DNA of 64,000 nucleotides from an uncultured Gammaproteobacteria bacterium (GTDB lineage Bacteria; Pseudomonadota; Gammaproteobacteria; Pseudomonadales; Pseudohongiellaceae). The first letter of the stretch is position 1, and each line of letters begins with the position of its first letter. A program made the translations under genes and the position numbers. Positions 1-9,534 of the stretch are shown in pieces. Under the pieces are notes generated by a model. The model saw only the letters and a list, made by a program, of their open reading frames with translations, had not been told where the DNA came from and searched no databases. The DNA lies in assembly GCA_913060975.1 (NCBI GenBank), contig CAJXVC010000011.1:1-64000 (forward strand), given 5' to 3'.

Positions 1-270
1 TCTTTATAACCCCGCGGGAAGGTCGTAGGTTTAAATCCTGCCCCCGCTACCAAATACTGGATTGGTGAAACTCGCGGAGTTTGGCCGCCCGATAATATCG
101 GGCTCAGCTCTTTATAACCCCGCGGGAAGGTCGTAGGTTTAAATCCTGCCCCCGCTACCAAATCCTGGACTGGTGAAACTCGCGGAGTTTGGCCGCCCAA
201 TAAATCGGGCTCGGCTCTTTATAACCCCCGCGGGAAGGTCGCAGGCTCAAACCTGCCACTGCTGCTGGTT
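1..270 (+). repeat. Tandem ~108-bp repeat of degenerate initiator-tRNA-like sequence
   Basis: The string TCTTTATAACC recurs at 1, 109 and 216, giving a period of 108 then 107 bases. Each unit holds a tRNA-like 3' half (AAGGTCGTAGG, a TTTAAAT loop, CCTGC, CCCCGCTACCA) and a 5' half beginning CGCGGAGT. This resembles initiator tRNA (metY), which in gammaproteobacteria commonly lies just upstream of rimP. The first unit is cut by the window start. The third loses its T arm and acceptor end around 245-270. No unit folds into a clean tRNA, because about a dozen extra bases interrupt the anticodon arm. Confidence 0.7.
73..160 (+). pseudogene. Degenerate tRNA-fMet-like copy (best preserved unit)
   Basis: This 88-base stretch starts CGCGGAGT and ends in an encoded ACCA. 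The acceptor pairs mostly hold, with the unpaired first base typical of initiator tRNA. The T stem GTAGG/CCTGC is intact with one wobble. The anticodon region reads CGGGCTCA, then an insertion of about 8 bases, then TAACCC, so the normal CGGGCTCATAACCCG arm is broken. Family resemblance is to initiator tRNA; loss of function is inferred from the broken arm and extra length. A functional copy may lie just left of the window. Confidence 0.55.
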
Positions 271-450
271 CTTTCTACAGTTTGCAGGCGCGCTCTGGTG
301 GTCACTGTTGCAGTGTAGCCAGCCGTCAAACAAGCTTCATCTGGTTGCCAAGAGCATCTGGGTGGAGATTTCAGAGTGGGCCTTGGGCCCATTTTTTGTA
401 TCTAGGGATTTTGTCCTGGCTGAGCCATTAAAGGCTGTCCGGGGAGTAAT

Positions 451-900
451 GTGAAAAGTAGTGTTGCCCTGATAACAGAACTGGTTCAGCCAACGATTGA
501 GGCTTTAGGTCTGCAGTTGTGGGGAATTGAACACCTGAGTCAAGGCAAGTTCTCACTGCTACGCATTTATATCGAAAGCGATGAGGGCATTCTTATTGAA
601 GACTGTGAAAAAGTCAGTCGTCAGGTGAGTGCGTTACTCGACGTTGAAGATCCCATAACCGGTGAATACACGCTTGAAGTGTCTTCTCCGGGCATTGATC
701 GGCCGCTGTTTGCGCTGGAGCAGTTTCAGCAGTACATCGGCGAGATGGTCAATATTAAGACACGTGGCCCCGTGAACGGGCGTCGTAAATTTAAAGGAAC
801 AATCGCTGCGGTTGAAGATGAGTCTGTAGTTGTGCAGATCGACGGTGAGGACTACACAGTTTCTCACGGTGAAATCGACAAAGCAGTTCTTGTGTACTAG
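451..900 (+). CDS. rimP: Ribosome maturation factor RimP
   Basis: The 149-residue protein matches the RimP family in length and motifs, including the central EVSSPGIDRPL segment and the C-terminal domain with the VQIDGEDYTV-like strand. RimP is a cytoplasmic factor for 30S subunit maturation. The start is GTG at 451, preceded by GGGGAG at 441-446. It is the first gene of the rimP-nusA-infB operon, with nusA following after about 50 bases. The tRNA-like repeats upstream fit the usual tRNA-rimP neighbourhood. Assignment is secure. Confidence 0.95.
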   Translation: MKSSVALITELVQPTIEALGLQLWGIEHLSQGKFSLLRIYIESDEGILIEDCEKVSRQVSALLDVEDPITGEYTLEVSSPGIDRPLFALEQFQQYIGEMVNIKTRGPVNGRRKFKGTIAAVEDESVVVQIDGEDYTVSHGEIDKAVLVY

Positions 901-952
901 GAATTTGGTGCTCGCGGGTTATTAATAACGCGAGTGTGGTGACATAGTTATG

Positions 953-2443
953 ATGAGTAAAGAAATATTAATGGTCGCAGACGCCGTCTCCAATGAGAAA
1001 GGCGTTTCTCGCGGTGTGATTTTTGAGGCCATTGAATCAGCATTAGCCACGGCAACCAAGAAACTCCACGGTAACGACGAGATCGAGTGCCGTGTTTCAG
1101 TGGACCGAGAGACTGGCGACTATGAAACTTTTCGGGTTTGGTACGTAGTTGAAGATGAAGACTATCTTGAAGAAGCTTCACAATTCACCGTAGAGCAGGC
1201 TGGCGAAAAAGATAAAGCGTTAGCTGTTGGCGATACGTGGGAAGAGAAGATCGACAACGTTGAGTTTGGTCGCATCGCTGCCCAAACCGCCAAACAAGTG
1301 ATCGTGCAGAAAGTACGTGAAGCCGAGCGCGAAATTGTCATTTCACAATATGAAGACCGTGTCGGCGAATTGGTTGCCGGTACCGTCAAGAAAGTTACCC
1401 GTGACAATATTATTGTCGACCTTGGCGGCAATGCCGAGGCATTGCTGCCGCGTGATCAAATGATTCCACGCGAATCGTTCCGCATCGGTGACCGTTTGCG
1501 CGGCCTGTTGATGGAAGTCAGCTCCGAGCAGCGTGGTCCTCAGCTATTTCTGAGCCGCACATCGCCAAAGATGCTGATGGAGCTGTTTAAAATTGAAGTG
1601 CCGGAAATCGCAGAAGAAGTTATTGAGATCAAGGCCGCTGCCCGAGACCCGGGCTCGCGCGCCAAGATTGTTGTGAGCACTAACGATGGCCGTATTGATC
1701 CGGTCGGTGCTTGTGTTGGTATGCGCGGTTCGCGCGTGCAGGTTGTGTCCAATGAATTGGCCAACGAACGTATCGACATTATTTTGTGGGACGACAATCC
1801 AGCCCAACTGGTAATCAACTCGATGGCCCCGGCTGAAGTAGCGTCCATTATTGTTGATGAAGACAGCCACACAATGGATATCGCTGTTGAGGAAGAAAAT
1901 CTTGCTCAGGCGATCGGTCGTAACGGACAGAATGTGCGCTTGTCCAGCGAGCTAACTGGCTGGACCATCAATGTGATGAGCGAAGAAGATGCCGCTGCCA
2001 AGCAGCAGCAGGAAGCCAGCAGCTTCATCCAGATGTTTGTCGACAAGCTGGATGTAGATGAAGAAGTTGCAGAAGTACTGGTGCAGGAAGGTTTTACCTC
2101 ACTGGAAGAAATTGCATACGTACCGCTGGATGAGATCCTCGGTATCGAAGGTTTCGATGAAGAGATTGCTACTGAGTTGCGCAACCGTGCGAAGGACGCA
2201 CTGTTAACCCAGGCAATCGCATCGGAAGAAGATTTGTCTTCAGCAAATATTGCCGATGATCTTTTACAAATGGAAGGTATGGACGATGCGTTAGCTTTGG
2301 CGATGTCAAAGTTGGGTATTTTGTCCATGGAAGATCTTGCCGAGCAGTCCATCGACGAATTGATGGAAATCGAAGACATGAATGAAGAGAAGGCAGGGAA
2401 GCTAATCATGACAGCAAGGGCACCGTGGTTCGCAGAGGACTAG
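953..2443 (+). CDS. nusA: Transcription termination/antitermination factor NusA
   Basis: NusA binds RNA polymerase and modulates pausing, termination and antitermination. The order is an N-terminal polymerase-binding domain (about 1-125), an S1 domain (about 133-200, with [17 protein letters not shown]), two KH domains (about 200-345, including GRNGQNVRL) and two C-terminal acidic repeats (about 365-495), which are typical of gammaproteobacteria. Two ATGs stand together at 950 and 953. The second gives [17 protein letters not shown], the usual family N-terminus, so it is preferred. Length 496 residues is normal. It is co-transcribed with rimP and infB. Confidence 0.96.
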   Translation: MSKEILMVADAVSNEKGVSRGVIFEAIESALATATKKLHGNDEIECRVSVDRETGDYETFRVWYVVEDEDYLEEASQFTVEQAGEKDKALAVGDTWEEKIDNVEFGRIAAQTAKQVIVQKVREAEREIVISQYEDRVGELVAGTVKKVTRDNIIVDLGGNAEALLPRDQMIPRESFRIGDRLRGLLMEVSSEQRGPQLFLSRTSPKMLMELFKIEVPEIAEEVIEIKAAARDPGSRAKIVVSTNDGRIDPVGACVGMRGSRVQVVSNELANERIDIILWDDNPAQLVINSMAPAEVASIIVDEDSHTMDIAVEEENLAQAIGRNGQNVRLSSELTGWTINVMSEEDAAAKQQQEASSFIQMFVDKLDVDEEVAEVLVQEGFTSLEEIAYVPLDEILGIEGFDEEIATELRNRAKDALLTQAIASEEDLSSANIADDLLQMEGMDDALALAMSKLGILSMEDLAEQSIDELMEIEDMNEEKAGKLIMTARAPWFAED

Positions 2444-2473
2444 GGCGGAGCAGCTGTAATTGGGAGTAGTTGA

Positions 2474-5050
2474 ATGGCAGATGTAAAAGTCAGCGACCTG
2501 GCAAAGGTAGTCGGAGTATCCGAGGATAGACTGCTGTCTCAGATTAAAGAGGCAGGGTTACCGCATTCCAAGCCGGGAGACCTGATATCAAACGAAGACA
2601 AGAATACCTTGTTGGTCTTTTTGCGCCGCAGTCATGGTGATCGCGAGGCCAGTTCTGCTGCGCCGAAGAAAATCACGCTGAAGCGTAAGACTCTGGGTAC
2701 TCTCAAGTCTGCCTCTACTTCAGGGCGCGGTAAGACAGTTAACGTCGAGGTACGCAAGAAGCGTACTTATGTGAAGCGTAGCGCTGAACCGGCAGAGCCA
2801 GAGATTACCGAAGCTGAGCAGGAAGAGTTGCAGGCGGCTTTGGCGGAACAGGAAGCCAAGGAATCACCAGCTGAAGAGCAAGGTGCCAAGGCTGAAGCCA
2901 AAGATGAGACTGCGGCTGAAAGCAAAGCCGAAGAATCTGCCAAGGATTCTGATGACGATAAAGACAAAGAGGCCAAGACTGAAACAGCGCCTGCTGATCC
3001 TGTGCCTGATGTGCCACCTGAAGAAGTCGAAGCTGCTCGCGCAGCCAAGCCTGCGGCTAAACGCAAGCCGCAGAAAGAACTCGACGACGAAAAGGAAAAG
3101 AAGAAGTCACAGCATCTGCGTAACAAGCAAAAAGCGCAGTCTGCCAAACGACCTGCCAAGAACATTAACGTCAATGATGACTTTGTCCTCGAAGGCGATG
3201 ATTTCGGTGGCATGCGTGGTCGCCGTGGTGCTGGGCGAAAGGGTAGAAAGCTGAGCAGTCAGCATGCTTTTGAGAAGCCAACTGAGTTTATCTCGCGCGA
3301 GATCACAATTGGCGAGGCCAATACTGTGTCTGATCTGGCGCAGAAGATGTCGGTCAAATCTGCAGCAATTATTAAAGTACTCTTCAATATGGGTGTAATG
3401 GCCACGATTAACCAGATCCTGGATCAGGATACGGCTACTCTGGTTATTGAAGAAATGGGTCACAAGGCCAAGTTTGTTTCTGAAGATGCTATCGAAGAAC
3501 AACTCGCCGAGTCACTCTCCACTCGCATTGGTGAGGTGGAAATTACGCGGGCGCCAGTTGTCACAGTCATGGGCCACGTTGACCATGGTAAGACATCCTT
3601 GCTCGACTATATCCGCAAGGCAACTGTAGCCTCAGGTGAGGCAGGTGGTATTACGCAGCACATTGGTGCTTATCACGTAAACACCGAGCACGGCATGATC
3701 AGCTTTCTGGACACGCCGGGCCACGCCGCATTCACAGCAATGCGCTCGCGTGGTGCCAAGGCTACTGACGTAGTCGTACTCGTTGTGGCTGCCGATGACG
3801 GCGTTAAGCCACAAACCGAAGAAGCTGTTCAGCATGCCAAGGCTGCTGGCGTAGCGATAGTTGTCGCCATCAACAAGATGGATAAAGAAGGTGTCGACCC
3901 GGATCGAGTGAAGAACGAATTGTCCGCGATGGAAGTGATTCCTGAGGATTGGGGCGGTGACACACAGTTTATTCCAGTATCAGCCCTTACAGGTGAAGGG
4001 GTTGATGCACTGCTGGAAGCGATCTTGCTGCAAGCAGAATTGCTCGAGCTCAAGGCTTACACCGACGTGCCTGGACAAGGCATCGTCATCGAATCGCGAC
4101 TTGATAAAGGTCGCGGACCGGTTGCTTCAGTATTGGTACAAAACGGCACGTTGCGCGCTGGCGATATCGTTCTGGTAGGTCATGAGTATGGCCGAGTCAG
4201 GGCGTTGATCGATGAGCAGGCAAATCAGGTGAAGTCAGCCGGACCTGCGATTCCAGTCGAAATCCTCGGCTTGAATGGTGTGCCGGAAGCTGGTGATGAA
4301 TTTGTGGTCGTCGCAGATGAGAAGAAGGCGCGCGACATTGCCGAATTCCGCCGTGATCGTCACAAAGACAGCCTGCAAGCAATGCAGCAAAAAGATCTGG
4401 TCGAGAACATGTTCTCCGGCATTGGCAAGGACCAGAAAGGCATCTTCAATGTTATTCTCAAAGCCGATGTACGTGGCTCATTGGAAGCCATCATCGGATC
4501 TTTGCAAAAACTGAATACAGAAGAAGTGGAAGTGAACGTAATCGCTTCCGGTGTTGGTGGTATCTCGGAAACGGATGCCCACCTGGCCGCCACTTCGAAA
4601 GCCATGATCATCGGTTTCAACGTGCGTGCTGACAAGACGGCAAAAGATATTGTTGAAAACGAAAGCCTGCAAATGCGCTACTACAATGTGATCTATGACG
4701 TTATCGATGACGCCAAACAGATCATGGGTGGCATGTTGGCACCAGAGATTCGCGAACAGATTGTTGGCGTTGCGGAAGTTCGCGACGTGTTCAACTCACC
4801 GAAGTTTGGTCAGATTGCCGGAAGCATGGTGGTTGAAGGTACTGTGTATCGCAGCAAGCCAATTCGTGTGTTGCGAGACAACGTCGTTATTTATGAAGGC
4901 GAGCTGGAATCACTGCGCCGCTTCAAAGACGACGCCAATGAAGTGCGTAACGGCATGGAGTGCGGTATCGGTGTTCGCAATTACAACGACGTCAAAGTCG
5001 GCGACAAGATTGAGGTTTATGAAACCACGGAAGTGGCCAGAAGCTTGTAA
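2474..5050 (+). CDS. infB: Translation initiation factor IF-2
   Basis: IF-2 is the GTPase that brings initiator tRNA to the 30S subunit. The 858-residue protein has an N-terminal IF2N domain, then a long charged Ala/Glu/Lys-rich linker (about 95-240). The G domain has G1 GHVDHGKT near residue 367, G3 DTPGH and G4 NKMD, followed by beta-barrel domains and the C-terminal fMet-tRNA-binding domain ending in [17 protein letters not shown]. The ATG at 2474 follows GGGAG. It sits 30 bases after nusA and 29 before rbfA, in the conserved operon order. Confidence 0.97.
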   Translation: MADVKVSDLAKVVGVSEDRLLSQIKEAGLPHSKPGDLISNEDKNTLLVFLRRSHGDREASSAAPKKITLKRKTLGTLKSASTSGRGKTVNVEVRKKRTYVKRSAEPAEPEITEAEQEELQAALAEQEAKESPAEEQGAKAEAKDETAAESKAEESAKDSDDDKDKEAKTETAPADPVPDVPPEEVEAARAAKPAAKRKPQKELDDEKEKKKSQHLRNKQKAQSAKRPAKNINVNDDFVLEGDDFGGMRGRRGAGRKGRKLSSQHAFEKPTEFISREITIGEANTVSDLAQKMSVKSAAIIKVLFNMGVMATINQILDQDTATLVIEEMGHKAKFVSEDAIEEQLAESLSTRIGEVEITRAPVVTVMGHVDHGKTSLLDYIRKATVASGEAGGITQHIGAYHVNTEHGMISFLDTPGHAAFTAMRSRGAKATDVVVLVVAADDGVKPQTEEAVQHAKAAGVAIVVAINKMDKEGVDPDRVKNELSAMEVIPEDWGGDTQFIPVSALTGEGVDALLEAILLQAELLELKAYTDVPGQGIVIESRLDKGRGPVASVLVQNGTLRAGDIVLVGHEYGRVRALIDEQANQVKSAGPAIPVEILGLNGVPEAGDEFVVVADEKKARDIAEFRRDRHKDSLQAMQQKDLVENMFSGIGKDQKGIFNVILKADVRGSLEAIIGSLQKLNTEEVEVNVIASGVGGISETDAHLAATSKAMIIGFNVRADKTAKDIVENESLQMRYYNVIYDVIDDAKQIMGGMLAPEIREQIVGVAEVRDVFNSPKFGQIAGSMVVEGTVYRSKPIRVLRDNVVIYEGELESLRRFKDDANEVRNGMECGIGVRNYNDVKVGDKIEVYETTEVARSL

Positions 5051-5079
5051 TTACCGGATGCCGGTAAGGTTGTAGTTAC

Positions 5080-5508
5080 ATGGCAGATTCCTCGCGAGTA
5101 CAGCGCGTAGCTGACCAGATCCAGCGTGATCTGGCGACACTGATCCAGATGGAAGTCAGTGACCCGCGTGTGGGTATGGTCTCCGTAACTGGTGTTGATG
5201 TCAGTCGTGACTTGTCCTATGCCAAGGTGCACGTGACCGTTATGAACAGCCTGACCGACAATGATTCGGTCAACGATTCAACATTGAGTGAGCCTGGGGA
5301 TCTGGACAAGCTCGAAGTTGCAGAGAATATCAAGGCGCTCAATCAGGCGGCCGGGTATTTGCGTACACTTTTAGCCAAGCGTCTGAAGCTTCGCACAGTG
5401 CCTAAATTGCAGTTTCACTACGATGGCAGCATTGAGCGCGGACAGAAACTGTCCAGAATGATCGATGATGCATTGGCGGCAGACCGCAATCAGCATAAAG
5501 ATGACTAA
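5080..5508 (+). CDS. rbfA: 30S ribosome-binding factor RbfA
   Basis: RbfA is a small KH-like protein needed for late 16S rRNA processing and cold adaptation. The 142-residue sequence begins with the typical RVQRVADQIQRDLATLIQMEVSDPR segment and ends with the conserved KLQFHYDGSIERGQKLSRMID region. An insertion rich in Asp and Ser (about residues 52-72) lengthens the central loop relative to the E. coli protein. Start is ATG at 5080. It lies between infB and truB as in other gammaproteobacteria. Confidence 0.95.
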   Translation: MADSSRVQRVADQIQRDLATLIQMEVSDPRVGMVSVTGVDVSRDLSYAKVHVTVMNSLTDNDSVNDSTLSEPGDLDKLEVAENIKALNQAAGYLRTLLAKRLKLRTVPKLQFHYDGSIERGQKLSRMIDDALAADRNQHKDD

Positions 5509-5550
5509 CACTCGTACTGAGTGGGAGTCTCGAAAGCGGAGTACAGTTGA

Positions 5551-6471
5551 TTGAGCAGGCGGCGCCAGAAAGGCAGACAGATTAACGGCCTTGTTATTTT
5601 AGACAAGGCTGGCGGTGCGAGCTCCAATAACGTACTGCAACAAGTTAAACGTCTTTATGACGCGAACAAGGCCGGGCATACCGGCAGTCTCGACCCACTG
5701 GCAACAGGTGTTTTGCCTTTATGTCTGGGCGAGGCGACGAAGGTATCCCAGTTTTTACTGGATGCTGACAAGCAGTACAGAGCACGAATCAAGCTCGGCG
5801 TGCGTACTGACAGCGGTGACAGTGAAGGCGAGGTTATCGCTGAAGCGGCCACCGACCACTTGACTGAAGTCAAGATTAAACAGGCATTGCGGCAATTCGA
5901 AGGTGATATTGAGCAGCTGCCGCCGATGTATTCGGCCCTGAAGAGAGATGGTGTGCCGCTTTACAAATTGGCACGACAGGGCATTACAGTAGAACGTGAA
6001 CCACGACCGGTTACGATTTATCGCATCGAGTTAACCGATTACCATGGTGATGAGATTGAGATCGAGGTCGATTGCAGCAAGGGTACTTATATCAGGACTA
6101 TTGCTGATGATCTGGGTGAAGCGTTGGAATGTGGCGGGCACATTGTGTCCCTGCGACGGACCAAAGCCGGCGTTTTTACTGAAGCAGACAGCGTTTCGAT
6201 TGAAACCCTGACTGCAGAAAAAGAACAGCTTGGTCTGGAAGCATTGGACCAACGACTGATTGCCATGGACGAGGCAATCAATGACCTGCCAGAAGTCAGG
6301 TTACCCGACATTACTGCCAGCCAGATAAAACACGGCCAGGCGGTTATGGTAAGGCATTTGCCAGCCGATGGGCTGGTGAGAATGTATGATGAAGAGCAAT
6401 TCATCGGCATCGGTTTTATTGATGACGATGGCAAAGTTGCTCCAAGGCGTCTGATCAATACTGCTGAGTAA
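5551..6471 (+). CDS. truB: tRNA pseudouridine(55) synthase TruB
   Basis: TruB makes pseudouridine 55 in the T loop of tRNAs. The 306-residue sequence has the catalytic motif GHTGSLDPLATGVLP, with the catalytic Asp in SLDP, then the KGTYIRTIADDLG motif and a C-terminal PUA domain. The reading frame starts with TTG at 5551, with AAGCGGAG upstream. No in-frame ATG is available before the conserved GLVILDK segment, so a rare TTG start is the likely choice. It is co-directional with rbfA, 42 bases downstream. Confidence 0.94.
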   Translation: MSRRRQKGRQINGLVILDKAGGASSNNVLQQVKRLYDANKAGHTGSLDPLATGVLPLCLGEATKVSQFLLDADKQYRARIKLGVRTDSGDSEGEVIAEAATDHLTEVKIKQALRQFEGDIEQLPPMYSALKRDGVPLYKLARQGITVEREPRPVTIYRIELTDYHGDEIEIEVDCSKGTYIRTIADDLGEALECGGHIVSLRRTKAGVFTEADSVSIETLTAEKEQLGLEALDQRLIAMDEAINDLPEVRLPDITASQIKHGQAVMVRHLPADGLVRMYDEEQFIGIGFIDDDGKVAPRRLINTAE

Positions 6472-6629
6472 TTCGGCAATTGGTGTCAGACATAGTTGAA
6501 TCAGGAAAGTACCAGATATCTATCAATATGCGCGGATACTCTGGCTTTATAGGGATATTGAATTCGCCAACATTGCCCGAGGAAAGGGCGTTAGTGCGAA
6601 CCACTTAACCGCATATTTGGAGAAATAAA

Positions 6630-6899
6630 ATGGCTTTATCAGCTGAACAGAAAGAAACGATCATTAAAGACTATGCACAAGGCGAAGGCGACACCGGTTC
6701 ACCGGAAGTACAAGTTGCTTTGCTGACTGCCAACATTAATGACTTGCAGGCCCATTTCAAGGAGCACATCCATGACCACCATTCGCGTCGCGGTCTTATC
6801 CGTATGGTGAATAGTCGTCGTAAGCTGCTTGATTACCTGAAGCGAAAGAATGTCGAGAGATACTCTTCACTTATCAAGCGACTCGGTCTGCGTCGCTAA
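6630..6899 (+). CDS. rpsO: 30S ribosomal protein S15
   Basis: S15 binds the central domain of 16S rRNA and is a primary assembly protein. The 89-residue length and motifs ([47 protein letters not shown]) are those of S15. ATG at 6630 follows TTTGGAGAAATAAA. The 158-base leader upstream (6472-6629) may contain the promoter and S15 autoregulatory site as in E. coli, but I could not define one. pnp follows, as usual. Confidence 0.97.
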   Translation: MALSAEQKETIIKDYAQGEGDTGSPEVQVALLTANINDLQAHFKEHIHDHHSRRGLIRMVNSRRKLLDYLKRKNVERYSSLIKRLGLRR

Positions 6900-6918
6900 G
6901 CAATAGTAAATAGGAAGA

Positions 6919-6948
6919 GGGGTGCTCGACGCAGGAATCAGGCACCCC
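6919..6948 (+). promoter_or_regulatory. Hairpin in rpsO-pnp intergenic region
   Basis: GGGGTGC (6919-6925) and GCACCCC (6942-6948) form a perfect 7-bp stem with a 16-base loop. No T run follows, so it is not a classical terminator. In E. coli the pnp leader carries a hairpin cut by RNase III and used for PNPase autoregulation. The position here suits such a role, but that is inference. Confidence 0.5.
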
Positions 6949-6974
6949 GCAATGGAATCAATCAGGAATAATTT

Positions 6975-9086
6975 ATGTTTAATCCAGTAAGCAAGACGTT
7001 TCAATATGGCGGCCAAACGGTCACTTTGGAAACGGGCAAGATTGCACGACAAGCCACTGGAGCCGTCGTTGTCACTATAGGCGATATTTCGGTGCTGGCG
7101 ACTGTTGTAGGTAAGAAACAGGCAAATCCAGGTCAGGGCTTTTTCCCGCTGACTGTGAACTATCAGGAAAAGACTTACGCTGTAGGTAAAATCCCGGGTG
7201 GTTTCTTCAAGCGAGAAGGTCGACCGACTGAAAAAGAAACACTGACATCACGACTCATTGACCGCCCAATTCGTCCACTGTTTCCGAAAGGTTTCATGAA
7301 CGAAGTACAGGTTATCTGTACTGTTATTTCCGGTGGCAAAGATAGCGATCCGGATATTGCTGGCTTGATCGGCGCCTCTGCTGCGCTGGCTATTTCGGGT
7401 ATTCCTTTCGCCGAACCAATTGGCGCAGCCCGTGTTGGTTACGACGCAGAGACAGGCTATGTCTTGAACCCCGATTACGAAACGCTTGAAAGCTCATTGC
7501 TTGACATGGTGGTAGCTGGTACTCAGTCAGCTGTGTTGATGGTTGAGTCGGAAGCCAAGCAACTTACCGAAGACCAAATGTTAGGTGCGGTGTTGTTTGC
7601 GCATCAGGAAATGCAGGTAGTGATCAATGCGATCAACGAACTGAAAGCTGCTGCTGGCAAGTCTGCCTGGGACTGGACTCCAGCCCCGGTTAACGAAGCG
7701 CTTAAGAGTGCAGTTGCAGAAAAATTCACAGCCGGCGTCACAGAAGCCTATCAGGTTTCCGACAAGATGCAGCGCTATGACGCAATTGGTGTGTTGCAGG
7801 CGCAAGCTGTTGAGCAACTCGTCAACGAAGAGCAAGGTGTTAGCGAAAGTGACGTAAAGGAAACCTTTGGCAAGCTCGAGAAGAGCGTTGTTCGTAATCG
7901 TGTTATCGATGGCGAGCCACGTATCGATGGACGTGACACCAAGACTGTACGTGCTATCGAAGTCGAAACTGGTGTGCTGCCAAAAGCCCACGGTTCTGCG
8001 CTGTTTACTCGCGGCGAGACTCAGGCTTTGGTCGTCACTACTTTGGGTGCTCTGCGTGATGCGCAGCTCATCGAAGGTCTGACTGGTTCGAGCAAAGACG
8101 CCTTTATGTTGCACTACAACTTCCCTCCCTACTCTGTAGGCGAGGCAGGTTTCATGGGTGGTCCCAAGCGCCGGGAAATCGGCCACGGTCGACTGGCCAA
8201 GCGCGGCGTGATGGCCGTTATGCCGCCAGAAGAAGAATTTCCCTATGCGATCCGTGTCGTATCCGAGATTACTGAATCCAATGGTTCCAGCTCTATGGCC
8301 AGCGTCTGCGGTAGCAGCCTCGCCATGATGGATGCCGGTGTGCCGATCAGCGCACCTGTTGCCGGTATTGCCATGGGTTTGATCAAGGAAGGTGAACGTT
8401 TTGCAGTATTGACTGACATCCTGGGTGATGAAGATCATCTGGGTGACATGGACTTTAAAGTGGCTGGTACTGAAAAAGGTGTAACTGCACTGCAGATGGA
8501 CATCAAGATCCAGGGCATCACTGAAGAGATCATGGGAATCGCTTTGTCACAGGCGCACGATGCTCGCATCCATATTCTGGGTGAGATGAACAAAGTGATC
8601 GCTCAGGCACGCGAAACTGTCTCCGACAATGCTCCAGCTATGGCTATGCTGAAAATCGATCCGGACAAGATCCGCGACGTGATTGGTAAAGGCGGTGCTG
8701 TGATTCGTGGTATTACCGAAGAGACTGGTGCTTCTATCGACATCGATGACGACGGCAACGTGCGCATCTACGGTGAAGATGCAGACTCACGCGATGCTGC
8801 TGTGGAAATGGTTAATGCCATTACCGCGGAAGCGGAAGTTGGCCGACTCTATAAAGGTAAAGTTGCCCGCATCGTTGATTTCGGTGCCTTCATCACTATC
8901 CTGCCAGGCAAAGATGGACTGGTTCATATCAGTCAAATCGCCCAGGAGCGTGTCGAGGACGTCAATCAGTACCTCAAGGAAGGCGAAGAAGTACTGGTTA
9001 AAGTCACTGATCTGGATGCGCGTGGTCGCATTAAGCTTAGCATCAAGGAAATTACTGACGACGAGAAAGAATCGTTTGTTGAGTAA
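6975..9086 (+). CDS. pnp: Polyribonucleotide nucleotidyltransferase (PNPase)
   Basis: PNPase is the phosphorolytic 3'-5' exoribonuclease of the RNA degradosome. The 703-residue protein shows two RNase PH domains; the second carries the [17 protein letters not shown] segment and the phosphate-binding [12 protein letters not shown] motif. A KH domain ([20 protein letters not shown]) and an S1 domain ([26 protein letters not shown]) follow. Length is normal. ATG at 6975 lies 75 bases after rpsO. A strong terminator lies about 20 bases after the stop. Confidence 0.97.
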   Translation: MFNPVSKTFQYGGQTVTLETGKIARQATGAVVVTIGDISVLATVVGKKQANPGQGFFPLTVNYQEKTYAVGKIPGGFFKREGRPTEKETLTSRLIDRPIRPLFPKGFMNEVQVICTVISGGKDSDPDIAGLIGASAALAISGIPFAEPIGAARVGYDAETGYVLNPDYETLESSLLDMVVAGTQSAVLMVESEAKQLTEDQMLGAVLFAHQEMQVVINAINELKAAAGKSAWDWTPAPVNEALKSAVAEKFTAGVTEAYQVSDKMQRYDAIGVLQAQAVEQLVNEEQGVSESDVKETFGKLEKSVVRNRVIDGEPRIDGRDTKTVRAIEVETGVLPKAHGSALFTRGETQALVVTTLGALRDAQLIEGLTGSSKDAFMLHYNFPPYSVGEAGFMGGPKRREIGHGRLAKRGVMAVMPPEEEFPYAIRVVSEITESNGSSSMASVCGSSLAMMDAGVPISAPVAGIAMGLIKEGERFAVLTDILGDEDHLGDMDFKVAGTEKGVTALQMDIKIQGITEEIMGIALSQAHDARIHILGEMNKVIAQARETVSDNAPAMAMLKIDPDKIRDVIGKGGAVIRGITEETGASIDIDDDGNVRIYGEDADSRDAAVEMVNAITAEAEVGRLYKGKVARIVDFGAFITILPGKDGLVHISQIAQERVEDVNQYLKEGEEVLVKVTDLDARGRIKLSIKEITDDEKESFVE

Positions 9087-9105
9087 GTCTTCAGACTCGA
9101 TCCAC

Positions 9106-9134
9106 AAAAAACCCGGGCTATGTCCGGGTTTTTT
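9106..9134 (+). terminator. Rho-independent terminator of the rimP-pnp region
   Basis: A-rich sequence, then ACCCGG and CCGGGT arms separated by a short GCTATGT-like loop, then TTTTTT. The symmetrical A and T runs would also let it work on the minus strand. Confidence 0.9.
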
Positions 9135-9534
9135 GTTTGTGGAAACTAAAGAAGTCGCACGGCCGTTTCCCACTATAAATGTGAGAATGGCGACGCTTCG
9201 GTGTGACTTTACTTTCTAACGCACTGAATTCACCATACAAGTCATTAGGAATCGGCGTATAGTCGATCTGGCAAGGCTATCTCACGCAGTAGACCAAGGA
9301 ATGGTGTGTTGCACTTGCTAAAAATGTAACCCTTTGATAAATATAGCCATTTTGAAATCAGCTAGTTCGACATTTCAATAATCGCTCAGTATTTCTCAGT
9401 TTTTAGGAAGATTTACCGGTATTTGTTCCGGTACAGTAGTAAAGATTTCGCTCCCCGGCGGCCGCACTCTGTGATTTCGCGGCCAAAATTCGGAGCACAC
9501 CCTGTCAAAGCGAATAATTAGAGGAGAACACCGC
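9135..9534 (+). promoter_or_regulatory. 400-bp intergenic region with two inverted repeats upstream of the first haem-copper gene
   Basis: No gene is seen here. TACCGG (9414-9419) and CCGGTA (9428-9433) form an inverted repeat with an 8-base spacer, which could be an operator. Further down GGCCGC (9460-9465) and GCGGCC (9479-9484) can form a hairpin in the likely leader. A Shine-Dalgarno AGAGGAG lies just before the ATG at 9535. The sequence around 9320-9400 is AT-rich and is the likely promoter area, but no convincing -35/-10 pair could be fixed. Confidence 0.4.

Noticed and set aside
2767..3213. Ser-rich minus-strand frame inside infB
   Set aside because: Shadow of the charged repetitive linker of IF-2.
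7581..8438. 285-codon minus-strand frame inside pnp
   Set aside because: Lies wholly antisense to a conserved gene, with a His/Thr-rich shadow translation.
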